From the NCBI RefSeq assembly GCF_021130785.1, contig NC_060212.1:148701501-148765500 (forward strand): a DNA stretch of 64,000 nt, written 5' to 3'. The notes beneath the pieces were generated by a model that worked only from the letters and a program-made list of their open reading frames with translations, was not told the DNA's origin and ran no database searches. Positions within the stretch are counted from its first letter, which is position 1, and each line of letters opens with the position of its first letter. Positions 47,201 through 58,729 of the stretch are shown piece after piece. Made by a program: the position numbers and the translations under genes. The DNA is from Homalodisca vitripennis. Taxonomy: Eukaryota; Arthropoda; Insecta; Hemiptera; Cicadellidae.

Positions 47201-50141
47201 AAAACTTTATTTCACTGCTATAAAAATGCATTGTGTTTAGTGTTTATGGTGTAAAAGTTTAAATTTTAATACAAATGGAAGTCGAGAAACAAGAAAAGGT
47301 TGTAATTAATATTCGTTAATATATTTAACACAACAATTTATTGTTGGAGTAGTATGTGATATATAATAGTAACCTGTTATATTATATATATATATATATA
47401 TATATCAGCGAATTTAAAATGGAATTTCTTTTAATATAACAAGAGACGTATATAAATGTCATCAGCTGTTCCACAAACTTAAGCAACTATTAAAATATAA
47501 ACTGTATTATCATAATCTTAACTAGTAACGATAATTCAAAACTAGACAATTAATTTATTCATACAAACATTAATGTTAAACAATTTATAATTGCATTGTT
47601 ACAATATTTTCAGTACAATTAAATGTTTACTATTTCTTATTATGATTTAAAACTAAAGTTTTATTTTAAGAGGAGAAAATTACAAAACCGTTTAATAAAA
47701 AAATGTTTTTATCATACATTACATGGCTGGTGTGGTACTCTTCTGTCACTTTCTTCAGCACGATCATCAGGCCAAGGGTGCTCACCACAAGGACCTCTCC
47801 CAGCTGAGCTTTATATGAGGAATGTTGCTGATGATGTAATAACACATTACACGCAGACCTCTTAAAGAGTTCACTACTCATGTCTATAATGACTTTACTC
47901 TTGACGAGTAGTATCATTATAGTTTCATCTTTTTTATAATGATATATTGTTGTGAAAATAGCATTTTGGACATTTACCTTCGAATGCTATTTTGTGAAAG
48001 ATGCTATTGAATGAAAGATGTTTGACACAAATCTTTGTAATGTGTCTGATATTATATATAATCATATTATATATCATAATTATTATATATACAATATTAT
48101 ATTTATAGGATATAATTATTCCTACCTTGTTCCTTATGTGTAACTTAATACATAAACTTGTACTTAAAACCTGTAACATGTGGTATTGGACTGTCAAAAA
48201 CAAATTTTGGAATCATACCTGAAAACAGCTTCAAGTCCAAACAGGTAAAAATGAACATAAGAATTGTCATAGCACAGAAGTAAGAGCATGAAAAAGTCAC
48301 ACCTTTACAAGCCAAAGTGGAACATTGATAAGAAAAAAAAAACTATGTCGGTTGGGTTAAAGACTATGCGAGTATATTGTTTCCTGCTCAATCGTTACAA
48401 ACGTATATTTCTTTTGTGGTTACGATCTTGAATTATTAGAATAAATTTGCATTAAAAGTGGAGAAAATTTAAACCAAACATACATGGTCAATAAGATGAC
48501 TCATTACTTGCTGGCAAGTTTAAATAAATATATCTTGTTTCGCCTCCTTTTTTACCTGAGACATTTTCAAGGTTAAAATTAATAGATCAGCGTTCCACAT
48601 GTATTCAAATTTATCAAAGATATTTTCTAATGAACATTACAGTGTATTATGAATTGGCAATTAGATAATTACACTAAAAATACGTAATTGTATTGGTAAA
48701 TCACAATTTAGTACTAGCAGCTGTGGCCTTCAGATCACACCGTAAGCACGTCTACGAAATGGGTTAAGGTGAAGGGGAAGGAATTTGTCGGAAGATTTAG
48801 CAAACAATCCATCAAACGATTGTCCATGTACGTGGTAATTATTTGTGTGATCAAATATTTTTAACGGTTTTAATAGGATAAATAATGTCAAGACAAATCG
48901 ACTACCAAAACATCGACCCTGCATTAGAATGTTTGAACATTTTGAAAATTGTTCTCAAAACTTTGAACATTATAAAATTCATTGCTCCCATTCACAATGA
49001 TGAGTTACAATGATAATTATATTTTCACGAAGATAGATAGATAACACATTTTGAAAATAATTACATATGATGTAAATTAATCTTAGGATGTTAATAAACA
49101 TACTTGAGTACTTGTAATGGACTTATTTATTTCTAGTCCTAACACAACCAAAGATAAAAAATAATTCTGAATATTTATTACTGCAATTTAAATGGGTAAA
49201 ATGAAAATCATTGCAATGTTATTTGGTACTAATTTTTACTAATAAGAGGGTATGCAATGTGCATAATGCACAATTGATAAATTATCGATTTTAATATATC
49301 ATCGTAATAAGTACATTTCGTATTTTTTCTTAGTATCTGATACTTAATTAAAGATCTAATAAAAACTAAAGTGGAAATAAAAATATATCTTTATATATGA
49401 TTTTATGGGAAAAACTAATTATAATCAACATAATCGGGTTTGTGTAGATTGGAGGTCCTCAAAGACTGCAGGTTTTTAGGTGAGGTCCGTCACACAATCG
49501 ATTTTGATAACCACTGCAAAAGACTATCCTCATGTTTAATCATTTTAGTCAAGAATTTATTCGATAGTAATAGAAAATCTAAGTATTTTACTGTACTGAA
49601 TCCATTATAAACAATCACAACAGAATTAGTGATATGAACTTGAAATGAGACATGAGTCCACTTTTGAGCTAAGTACCATAGATGTCTTTTTAGTTTAAGG
49701 GACTTTCTCGTTCCCACCAACACTGTAACAATAATAATTTTAAAAGGTAAAAAGAGAGTATTTATCTTTTTCATGAAGTGAATAAATACCGAAACTTCTT
49801 CAGATAGGAAATGGGAGGCCGGAAGTGAGAAAAATTTTCGTCCCTAAATCCTTCACATCTTCTTCTTTCCGTTACCCTTCGGCATGTTTACTACATAAAT
49901 AACGATATGTAAGGTAAACATACATAAAAAACCTGTAATATAATAATTACACACTTATTATATCTGAAAATTATTACCAGTCAATCTGTGTTGTCATTAG
50001 ATTATGCTTCAAATAAATAATTGAATTAATAATAATGTCAAAATATGTAACTTAAATTTTGATTTTTTACTACATCCAAGTAAGGTATTAAAAAATTAAT
50101 GTTTACAGGAACTATTATAAATAACCATCTAATTATACTAA
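44296..50141. other. AT-rich sequence, nothing recognised
   Basis: A TA tract lies at 47382-47405. The segment 45594-45613 matches 20256-20275, and 49818-49855 matches 28014-28056. A 64-codon ATG-initiated minus-strand frame at 48730-48924 and a frame at 47623-47865 on + were looked at and not recognised. Confidence 0.4.
47382..47405. repeat. (TA)n microsatellite
   Basis: A short TA tract. Confidence 0.9.
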
Positions 50142-50206
50142 GTGAGGCTGGTGTAGTGATGGTTTGCACGCTCTGTGAGCCAGAAACCCGAGATCAAGTA
50201 CAGGGT
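50142..50206 (+). mobile_element. tRNA-like SINE head (candidate)
   Basis: GGCTGGTGTAGTGATGG resembles a tRNA A box region with GTG/CAC D-stem halves. About 35 bases later ACCC-GAGATCAAGTACA-GGGT forms a T-arm-like hairpin with a degenerate B box (GATCAAGTAC). This layout is usual for SINE heads. The 3' body and tail were not delimited. It is not the same sequence as the tRNA-like element at 10861. Confidence 0.4.
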
Positions 50207-50576
50207 ATTTCTTTTGAACGAAAATGTAATAAAATTACATTAGCTTATGTATATATTTATATACAACTTTATATATAGTAGGAATATTTATAGATGAACT
50301 GATATACCACTAGACGGGCTAAAAAATAGCATTAATGTCTTTCTGCTTATCTATCCACCTGTATGTTCACATAGTAGTTTGAAAATGAATTTACGCATGA
50401 ACTCAATAGTTTACATGAAGTTTCATTTGTACAAGGAACATTGATCTTATTGTTAAACACAATCGTAATGATAAAATATAAAAAATTGTAAACACTGCAC
50501 TCAATTAAACTACATTTTAACAGGTGATATTTACAGGTTATGTTTGTAACACTTTCATTACACAATATCGGACCCT
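50207..50576. other. AT-rich sequence, nothing recognised
   Basis: It lies between the SINE-like head and the broken 3' edge of element 3. No retroelement 3' UTR or tail is seen here. Confidence 0.45.
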
Positions 50577-52370
50577 TCAATAGTCTGTTGGAAATATGAA
50601 GGCATTATCATCAGCGTATATAACGGTATTTTCGTGGTTTATAGTGAGCACTAAATTATTTATGTAAAGGTTAAACAAAATTGGTCCAAGTACTGACCCT
50701 TCGGGGACTCCAAATTTAATCTCAATCAGTTCCGAGCAGTGGTTATTGAGTTTGACAAATTGTTTTCTATCCCTAAGATACGACTCTAGCCACCTCAGTA
50801 TCTCATTTGCAAAACCTAGGCGTTGCAAACCCTCCATCAGTCTGTCATGACTGACACAGTCGAACGCCTTAGTCAGATCCATCATTACACCAAGTGTCCG
50901 CTGTCTTCTCTCCAGTCCCGTGACCACATGGGATATAAAAGTCGCCAATGCCTCACCAGTAGAGCGGCCCTTGACAAAACCGAACTGCTTGTCTGTTAGA
51001 ATATTATTTGTGAGCAAGTACGGTGATAAGCTATTTAAAAAAATAAGTTCAAATACTTTACTTAGACTTGAAATGTGTGTAATTGGTCGGTAACAGTCAA
51101 GAGACGTACTGTCCCCTCCTTTGAATACAGGTATCACTAAACTAGTTTTTAGTAAAGATAGAAAAGTAGCTTGCTGGAAAGAAGAGCTTATTATAACAGA
51201 CAGGGGTTTACATATTTCATATGAAAAAGCCTTCAATAATCTATTGGATATGTCATCAGCTCCACTTGAATTCTTATTTCTTAACATTTTGGTGGCATTT
51301 ACAACCTCAGCAGGGCTCACAGGATGTAACAAGAAGGGATATTCCAATCTCGCCAAGAAATGATCATTATTAAGTGGTGGTTCAGTTGATTTTTCATTTA
51401 AATTAGCTCCAATTGATACAAAATGATTATTCAATATATTACATACTTCCTGTTTATCTGATTCTATTCTGTCGTTGATATATTTGTTTTTTAGGGCAAG
51501 CAAAATCAAGAGCATAGTTAATAACTCTTATGAAAGAATTAAACTGCTCATCTACTGGCTTGGTACTTGACATCGATAGCGTCCCAAGTCTCCTGACTTA
51601 ATATGAAGTTCAGAGTAGTCAAGTTACTGGATGTTAGACAGCGCCTGACACACGGAACCGGTGCGGGCTCCTTCAGGAGGTTCATGGATATAGAGACTAG
51701 CTGATCGAAATGGTCCCATAGTACCCAAGACATCAACACTTACATCTTCGTCGACTATGTCAGTCATGACCCAGTCCAGCAATGATTGGCGACCAGCAAT
51801 AGGATCCACTCGAGTTGGGGAGTTAACTAGCTGTCTTAAGTTAGAGGAGGCAAGAAGGTCCTGCATCTCATCTCGCGCACTTGAACCAGCCAACCAATCA
51901 ATATTTATATCGCCAGTGATAACAGTGTTGGCTTTATTGAAGAGTACAAATCTCTGAAAGAATTCAGCAATTAGGCGTGTTAAATCTCTACAATTACCAC
52001 TTGGGGAGCGATATACACAAAAAATGTCAATTTCAAGCGATTGTTCAAAGAAGAATTTAGCACCTGCAGTTTCAAAATTCATTTCTTCGGCCAAGGAGTG
52101 CAGATCAAAGACTTTATGTTTAATTTGATTTTTGCAGTATATAAGCACTCCGCCTGATTTATGGTGTACTCGACTATAACTGGTAACTAACCTATAACCA
52201 CAAAAATTCATATAATATATTTCATGATTTTTTAACCCGTGTTCAGTTATTATGAGAACCTGGGGTTTCTCATTTAAAAGCAAAATATCAAGGACATCAG
52301 CTTTTTCCCTTATGTACTGTATGTTGAGATGCAAGACCTTGCAACGATTGCCAATTACAATTTTATCTTA
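50577..52370 (-). pseudogene. ORF2 of element 3: endonuclease-reverse transcriptase, broken
   Basis: Endonuclease: VLHLNIQYIREKADVL, IITEHGL, VYRSPSGN, TGDINIDWL, NSPTRVD, SLLDWVMTD, then (after a frameshift near 51700) LWDHFDQL. Next come TLNFILSQETWD and, in another frame, PVDEQFNSF and YALDFACPKKQ. At about 51490 roughly 95 residues present in element 2 are missing. RT: DCYRPITHISSLSKVFE, FGFVKGRSTGEAL, motif A MDLTKAFDCVSHDRL, motif B GVPEGSVLGPILF (the usual Gln is Glu) and motif C YADDNAFIF. Five residues later the frame ends and similarity stops at 50577. It cannot be functional. Confidence 0.88.
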
Positions 52371-52527
52371 AATATTGCTAACATATGAGTTATCAGTGTT
52401 TATATATTTTAAGGAGGACACATTTATTTGATGCCTTTTTTTTAAAAAAAAAACGTGGTTGTACGATTACAGGAATGGCAGAATCACTTTTAGCACTTAA
52501 CACACCATTAACATCACTAAGCACAAT

Positions 52528-52935
52528 CTACTTACAAGGTAATGTCGAATACTCAACCAGGGACTCCATGTCGAGAGCCGGACCGGATGCACATCTCCGC
52601 TGTTGGTCCACTGCGTCGTTTCTTCTATCATCTCCAGTAGTTGCCGTCTCCGCAGCGACATCAGCGCAAACATCCCGAGGGTCATCGGCGCAGCAACGGG
52701 AAGACAAGTGGGGCAGGCCGACCAAAGAATTAAGAGATTGTAATGGAGATCGAAGATCCACGATGTTCAGGTGTGATGAGGGTTCTTTAGTATGGCTATT
52801 TGTAGGAGATAACACCGCACCATCGCCAGACAGTATCGCTTTCAGAATCCAGTTGGAGAGAATTCTCTTCCCCGTCCTTTGAGGTGGAGACCGTGTCGAG
52901 TAAAGTGAACCCGCCTTAGACCATGTAACTGTATT
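52528..52935 (-). pseudogene. 3' part of ORF1 of element 3 with SGNH-esterase end block
   Basis: The minus strand reads LRRVHFTRHGLHLK and, after a one-base shift, RTGKRILSNWILKAI. This matches the FTxHGxHLNxxGK block of element 2 and of esterase-type ORF1 proteins; Asn of HLN is Lys here. The frame continues through a low-complexity tail (Asp/Arg/Thr/Ala-rich) to a stop at 52528. Nothing recognisable lies upstream of about 52935. ORF2 follows after about 160 bases. Confidence 0.6.
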
Positions 52936-52939
52936 AACT

Positions 52940-54430
52940 TAAAACAGTTTGTTGCGAAGCTATCAAGTTTGAGCTATCAAACATTGTCATTGCAGGTTTG
53001 AAATAAGAGATTAGGTGCAAGGGTAAAAGTATGAAACGCTTATTTGTTCAAATAAATTTTTATCCTAGATTTGTATATTTCAAACCGATAGTCAAACAAA
53101 TAAATATCATATCCCCGTCAGACCACTAAGTAAAGAGACTAAAATTTTGAGACTAAAATCTTTCTCCAAAAGGACTGTATATGATTAGTACATGTATGAT
53201 AGTTTATTTTACGCGGGTTACGCTATGAAAACTATTATACATGGACTTAAATATAAATTCATAATATTCACTTTCTAATATTAGCTTGCTAACTGTCTTT
53301 GTGTGTATACCGTCATCACGCAAAAATGCATTGCTTAAATTTGACAACCTTATCGCTTGGTAGGATATACAATATAAACAAACCTATTGCTTTGGATTTG
53401 AAAATTCAACATATAGGATAGGTTTATATTTTGATACTTACATGTTGAGATAATAATCACACGAAAAATATACTTTAATTTTACGAAAATGAAAAATGGT
53501 TTAAAAATGTTTTCTCTACACAAGGGTCAAAAGAAGCAATTAGTTTAAAGAATATTATTTCAACTTTTGAATTCCTCTCATTTAGATTTCAATCAAAACT
53601 AGCGCCGCTGAAAATCGAAAAAATTTTTAAACGACTAATTCTCTCGGTGGGGAATGGATATATGTTTTTCACTATGGAAAAACTTTCGTTTAATGTCACG
53701 GAGCGTAACATCACGCTTGTTTGCTCTGTAGCTGCTAGGGGCGAGACTAGGGTGGCCATTTTTATGTCAGGGAGGGCGTTTCTCCGTTCAGTAGCTATCC
53801 AGTGGTTACAGTCGTTCCTTTCTGATGTGACTATTTCTTTTTTATTAATGAATCTAACTTAAAATTGATTGATTTACTGCAATATTTAAAACCAGTATTT
53901 AAAGCTCATCAGACTCTAAATTGAATTTCAGCATGGTTAATATCATTTCCTATTCAAATTCACTACTAGTTTCGCCCTGACAAGATTTCACAAATAATTA
54001 ATAATAATTTATGAATCTTAGGAACTGATATAAACTATAATAATGAAAATGTATAATTATTTATTACTTTAAAATTTGGATACTCAGTACTTAATTATCC
54101 GGATAAAATTCTGTCGATTAATTTTGTTAAAAGTAACTTCCATTTATCAAATGTGTGCATTACATCTAAATATAATTATATAAATATAATATAACATCTA
54201 TGTACAGCTCTGATCTGTGTAAAGCCTTTTAATTATTAGTATGTAAAAAACAATGTATATTTTTTTCAGCTAATAGCCACAATTTCAATAGTTTTGAAAA
54301 ATTGTTATAGTTTTTAATCACATATATTTTACATTTTGGCATGTACAATATACATTTTCAGTACCACAAAAATAGATATTAATTAATACAGGCAAACTAC
54401 CATTAGTTGTAACAGTACACACCAGTCTCT
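52940..54430. other. AT-rich sequence, nothing recognised
   Basis: The open frame at 53647-53862 (71 codons) is not recognised. No repeats or RNAs were noticed. Confidence 0.45.
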
Positions 54431-55560
54431 GTTACTGATGCTGGCTAGCTCAGGGGAAAGGGGGTAAGTTGTTCCAAGTCCTAGGAGAAGTCCACAACAA
54501 CGGCGAAAATGTTCAATATTTATTTTGGGGCGCCACCTTGTTCTGGAAGGAGACTCCAGGGACTATAACAAGGAACCAGTCCTTTTCAGGTTCCGGGACT
54601 TCACCAGGGTATGCAGGTGTAGGGACCCAAGAGAATTGCCATGGGTCGATGAGCCGTTTACAATAAAAGTTAAATTTAATTATGAGAATAAGAATATATT
54701 TATTAATTTAGTAAGTAGGAAAATGTTTGGTGTGACTCCAACGATATTAATGTAACTATATTATTGAATCCTTAGCTTTTCTTTGATCTTAGTAGAGTAC
54801 TTATAGTAAAAGTAATAGGAAACTGAGGGTTAATCTGTGAAGACGGGAAGACTCAAGACTACAGAACTTTACAGACTTGAGTTTATTGCAATAATTTCCC
54901 GTAAAGGGCAAAAAACGTATCCTATATTATTTATAACAGTTTACAGCCAGTATTGCCTCTAATCTGCGTTACAATGAAAAAAAAAAAAAAAACAAACTCG
55001 ATATAACCAAGACGACTACGGATATAACCACACAGACTTAGATACGATATCTTAAGATAATTTAAACCCTTCTTACGAGATACAGATATATAAGTAAACA
55101 TTTACCATAAACCAAATTAACTACCTAAAAACAGTGCAAGAGTAATAATTGGATGTAACACTTATTTCTGGAGTCCCAGGCGCTGATGATCCTTTGAGAG
55201 GTACATCAAGAGGAATGTCCCCCGTCTCGGAGAGGAATATAGTATAACCTGAGAGGTCACCAGAAAATTTGTAAGTCACTCCACCAGAAGACGACAAGTC
55301 CACGCCCGGTAACTTCAAACGAAGTCGACGAACCGAGACGAAGCACACGACAGCGGGTGAACCGGATGTGCGGTACGGCAGTGTCAGTCGGGTACGGCAC
55401 GGCAGACGAACAGGCTGGTGCCGACAACAGCAACTCGATGAGGACAACAGAAACAGTGGGGCTAACAGACTTATCATCAGTCCAACAGTCCACGATCAGA
55501 CTCCAGGGAGTAAAAACCCTGCACAATGTACAAATATGATAGCCCTGCTCTTAAAATTAC
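54430..55560 (-). other. GC-richer region, possible LTR-type remnant
   Basis: Two GC-rich islands (54450-54660 and 55150-55530) stand out from the AT-rich background. On the minus strand the first contains TGGCGCCCC at about 54531-54539, which resembles an LTR-element primer-binding site. A GCAATAAACTC signal lies at about 54880-54890. An open minus-strand frame of 118 codons with ATG at 55475-55477 starts MISLLAPLFLLSSSS (signal-peptide-like) and contains VTYKFSGDLSGYTIFLSE; it is not recognised. There are overlapping open frames on both strands, as expected in GC-rich DNA. An 18-base poly(A) run lies at about 54976. No duplicated LTR was found, so the LTR idea is weak; a host exon is an alternative. 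Confidence 0.25.
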
Positions 55561-57880
55561 TTCACATACAACGTGTCCTGCCATTCAAAGTTTTAACTAC
55601 ACTGAATAATAAATACAATAACGAAAGCAGCATAACGAATAAATAATTCAAGACAACAGTAAACGACATATTTTAAAAGTAACTGTCACAGCATCTTCAC
55701 AGGATTGCAACATTAATAACAGTTATTAAAAGGTACAAGTATCACAGCGGAATAATTTTGTGACTAAAATGTAGTGAGCTATTTTTCGACGACTAAATTG
55801 CTTTTAGTATTAACTAATTTAGCAATTATTACTGACGCATTATTAATAATTATTCAAAGACAGTTTTTTTAAAAATAATAACCAATCATACATTGCACAG
55901 TGCAATACCAATACTAGATATTAAAAGACTATTTAGGTATAATATTTAATTTTACAGGAAATTACTATGTTACTGAGCGAGCAAACATTACATTTAGTGA
56001 CATAGAAAATAAGCTTAGAATACACAATTATTATTTACAAATATTTTCATGGTAATACGTAGACTTGTGACATGACGATATTGTTTTACAAGACATGAAA
56101 ATTATAAATTGGTAATATCAAATTAGCATTAATAATTATTTAATTAATTAAGCTTTGATTCAATGTTGCTTTCCAATTACCAGGCAGAGATGATGCCTCA
56201 CCATTTTTTCGTATAGTTTTTATCTTTGTTTTAAGTTTACTGTATTACAACCATTAAATACATTAAATTTAAACACAACAACACTGAATAGGTTTTCCTA
56301 ATCCTTCTGTTACAATAATATTATAGCTAAAATTACTTAATTAATTTTATCTCAACCAAGGATAACTTAATGAAACTTACTTACTAACTTAAAGAAAGTT
56401 CTCTATATTTGAAACAAGTAGTGAACTATATTTCTACTTTCATCTGAATATTTACCTAAGTCGCACACTGTACTTGAACATGACTATAATTTAAATATAT
56501 TATTAAATAAGAGTTGGCATTGTGTACTACTAATTTAGATTGCATGTATACTAAACATAAAACATAATTTAGATTTATTTATTTATTTGTAATTACTATA
56601 TAATTAATTAGTTTAGCCAAACATTTTTCATGTTTTTCAGTTATTCATGACTGATTAATTTTTATTCATTATCATTTCTTTATAAGATTTTAATTGGATT
56701 TTATACTAGAAGTACAAAATGAATTATTACATCGATGATGAATTATTTTAACCTACCGAAGTAGGTAGGGCAGTTACATGAAGTAATAGGAGGCTTTCCA
56801 ATAAAATAATACAATTATATAAACAGAAACTATCTTTTCTACATTTTGGCGATCAAGATAAAGTTATCTAATATTTATTAGGTTTTAAATTACTTAGGCC
56901 ACAATGGGAAAAATATTATAACATCCGTAATTAGCAAGGTAACGTACATAATCATTAATATTTTACATGCAGAAATCAGCAATCCTTTTATACAAATGAA
57001 TTTTTACACCTTTATGAAATTATTTGGATATATTTATGAATTAGTTATATTTTCCAGACATGAAAATATTTTTGGCAACGCCATGAGGTGTACGCTTCCG
57101 CCTACTACGGCCAATCGACCCTTTACTCAAAATATTACTGAGACTTTAATTGGTTGGTGCTTGAATTTATCAAATCGTAATGGATATTCTGTCCATGATT
57201 ATACATAATATTAATAAGGACACCTGCTTACCTATAAAATGGATCTCATTTAAACCAAAGTAATCCACCGAAGTGTAGAGGGTTCTTCTAGTCTCCAATG
57301 CCGTATCATCAATGCCCAGAAGCCACTAGAATATTCGTTTACTGGTAGGTATGTTTAAACAGAGAGGCCGCTATCAATCTATGCCTACCCTACCGATATC
57401 AGCTATTGACCTACTTGTAGCAGTAGCCGATGTCCTTCACTCCCTAAAATGAAGTTCTCCTACGCCCTTATGGTAGGTTAGGCAAAATGTAATACTTCCA
57501 GGCTTGAATATTTCGTCCTAACGTTAAAGGATAGGTCTTTAATTAGATATTTTAATGAGGTGATCAGGCTTATTTGGGACATATACTAATTCAAGCAGAA
57601 GGCATGTTACATAGTGGCATAAAACAATTTCAAAACATTATAAATAAAAAATATGTTTAATGGAAAAATTGTTAAACTTAAAAATAATGGATAAGATGGC
57701 TCGTATTTACATTTTATGGATACTAATGGATTGAGTTTCTTTTGTTGCATTACAAGACTTTAAATTTGTTTCATAGGTACCATCCCAGCAAAATCTACCA
57801 CATTCCAATCTACAGTTTACCAATGAAAAAATATTCTCATAACTTCGTAGTATACGTATTTCGGAGAAAATGAAAGGTCC
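55560..57880. other. AT-rich sequence, nothing recognised
   Basis: No coding-like patch or named repeat was seen. A patch at 57250-57500 is GC-richer but has stops in all frames I read. Confidence 0.45.
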
Positions 57881-57884
57881 TTAA

Positions 57885-58610
57885 AATACTATTAAGGTTT
57901 TTTCCTTTAACATCTCCATATTTTTTTCCAGTTTATTTCTCTGTCCAGCAAGATTCCCAGGTATTTTGAAATTGTTTAGCCTGCGACACAATTGAACACT
58001 CCTGACATTCTTTGTTTTTTTACACAAACAATTCATACAATTGTATAAAATTTGATTGGTAAAATCGTGTGGATTTTTTATCAGGCTAAAATTTTAACTA
58101 CACTGTTTTTCAGACTTAATAACATACTATTGTTCTTTAAAAACCACCATTGAAGGGGCTTTTAAATCTATACTCATTCCCTTTTTATATATCAACCCAG
58201 TCATATTTTATATATGCTAATGCTGTATCGTAAGCAAATTATATTATTTTAACCATATAAATATGAGTTAGAGAGATCATTATTATATGCGACAAACAAT
58301 ATTGCACCTAATACTGACCCTTGGGGTTCTCCACTTTTTTTTAAACCAAAGTCACTGAAAGTGTCGCTAATTTTCCAACACATTGTTTTCCTGTTATTTA
58401 TGTGTTTTATACAGTTCACATATGGCTCTGAATACTCCTAACCTTGTCCTACCGAAATATTTGAAAATTACCCTTTACACATAATTGATCAAAACGGCTA
58501 TAAAATAATTGTGAAGCATGGTCAAAGCTACTACTAATGTTAGAGATGTAGCCTCGAAAAGTGTTTTATAATAAATAACATAATATGACTAAACTTTTTA
58601 AACTTTTAAC
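57885..58610 (-). pseudogene. Fossil non-LTR reverse transcriptase
   Basis: On the minus strand, scattered over frames, it reads ISSSFDHASQL near 58530 (motif A position, first Asp lost). Next are NRKTMCWKISDTFSDFGLKK, then SGEPQGSVLGAILFVAYNND near 58300 (motif B), and FAYDTALAYIKYD near 58220 (motif C, YADD reduced to AYD). Further on are WWFLKNNSMLLSLKNSVVKI near 58130 and SKYLGILLDREINWKK near 57960. Order and spacing match the central and thumb parts of a CR1/Jockey-like RT. Stops and indels are frequent, and this is the oldest RT relic in the window. It ends against the inverted-repeat unit at 58569. Confidence 0.75.
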
Positions 58611-58723
58611 TTAACCATATTTTGTACCTGAAGATGGAATCAATGATTCCGAAATGTACATCGTGTAAGAAAAATAAAAGTTTAAAAGTGTTAAAAAGTT
58701 TATTCATATTATGTTATTTATTA
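58569..58723 (+). mobile_element. Inverted-repeat hairpin unit with hammerhead-like motif
   Basis: The arms 58569-58609 and 58682-58723 are inverted repeats (one mismatch and one indel in about 41 bp; core ATAAATAACATAATATGA). The 72-base loop contains the ribozyme-like motif at 58623-58660. The architecture is as at 29503-29962, but with unrelated arm sequence. A Penelope-like terminal remnant is the best guess. Confidence 0.5.
58623..58660 (+). ncRNA. Hammerhead-core-like hairpin (candidate)
   Basis: CTGAAGA (58628-58634) is followed by stem GGAATC / GATTCC (58636-58641 with 58645-58650) around AAT, then GAAA (58651-58654). An outer 5-bp stem TGTAC / GTACA (58623-58627 with 58656-58660) encloses the core. 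The internal loop CUGAAGAU/GAAAU parallels CUGAAGAA/GAAAC at 29.86 kb. With the outer stem closing directly after GAAAU there is no room for a stem III, so cleavage is doubtful. Confidence 0.35.
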
Positions 58724-58729
58724 AAGCTA

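Larger units (their letters stand above)
50577..52935 (-). mobile_element. Non-LTR retrotransposon (element 3), truncated at both ends
   Basis: The order on the minus strand is the end of an esterase-type ORF1, an endonuclease, and an RT that stops abruptly just after motif C. There is no C-terminal domain, 3' UTR or 3' tail. Loss of the 3' end cannot come from ordinary target-primed reverse transcription, which loses the 5' end, so a later deletion or recombination is implied. The layout matches element 2, but the proteins are clearly diverged. Confidence 0.85.

Noticed and set aside
47760..47865. Frame on + reading GCSPQGPLP and VADDVITHY, resembling RT motifs B and C
   Set aside because: The two blocks are only about ten residues apart instead of about thirty, flanks show no RT similarity, and the opposite strand is equally open. 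Likely chance.
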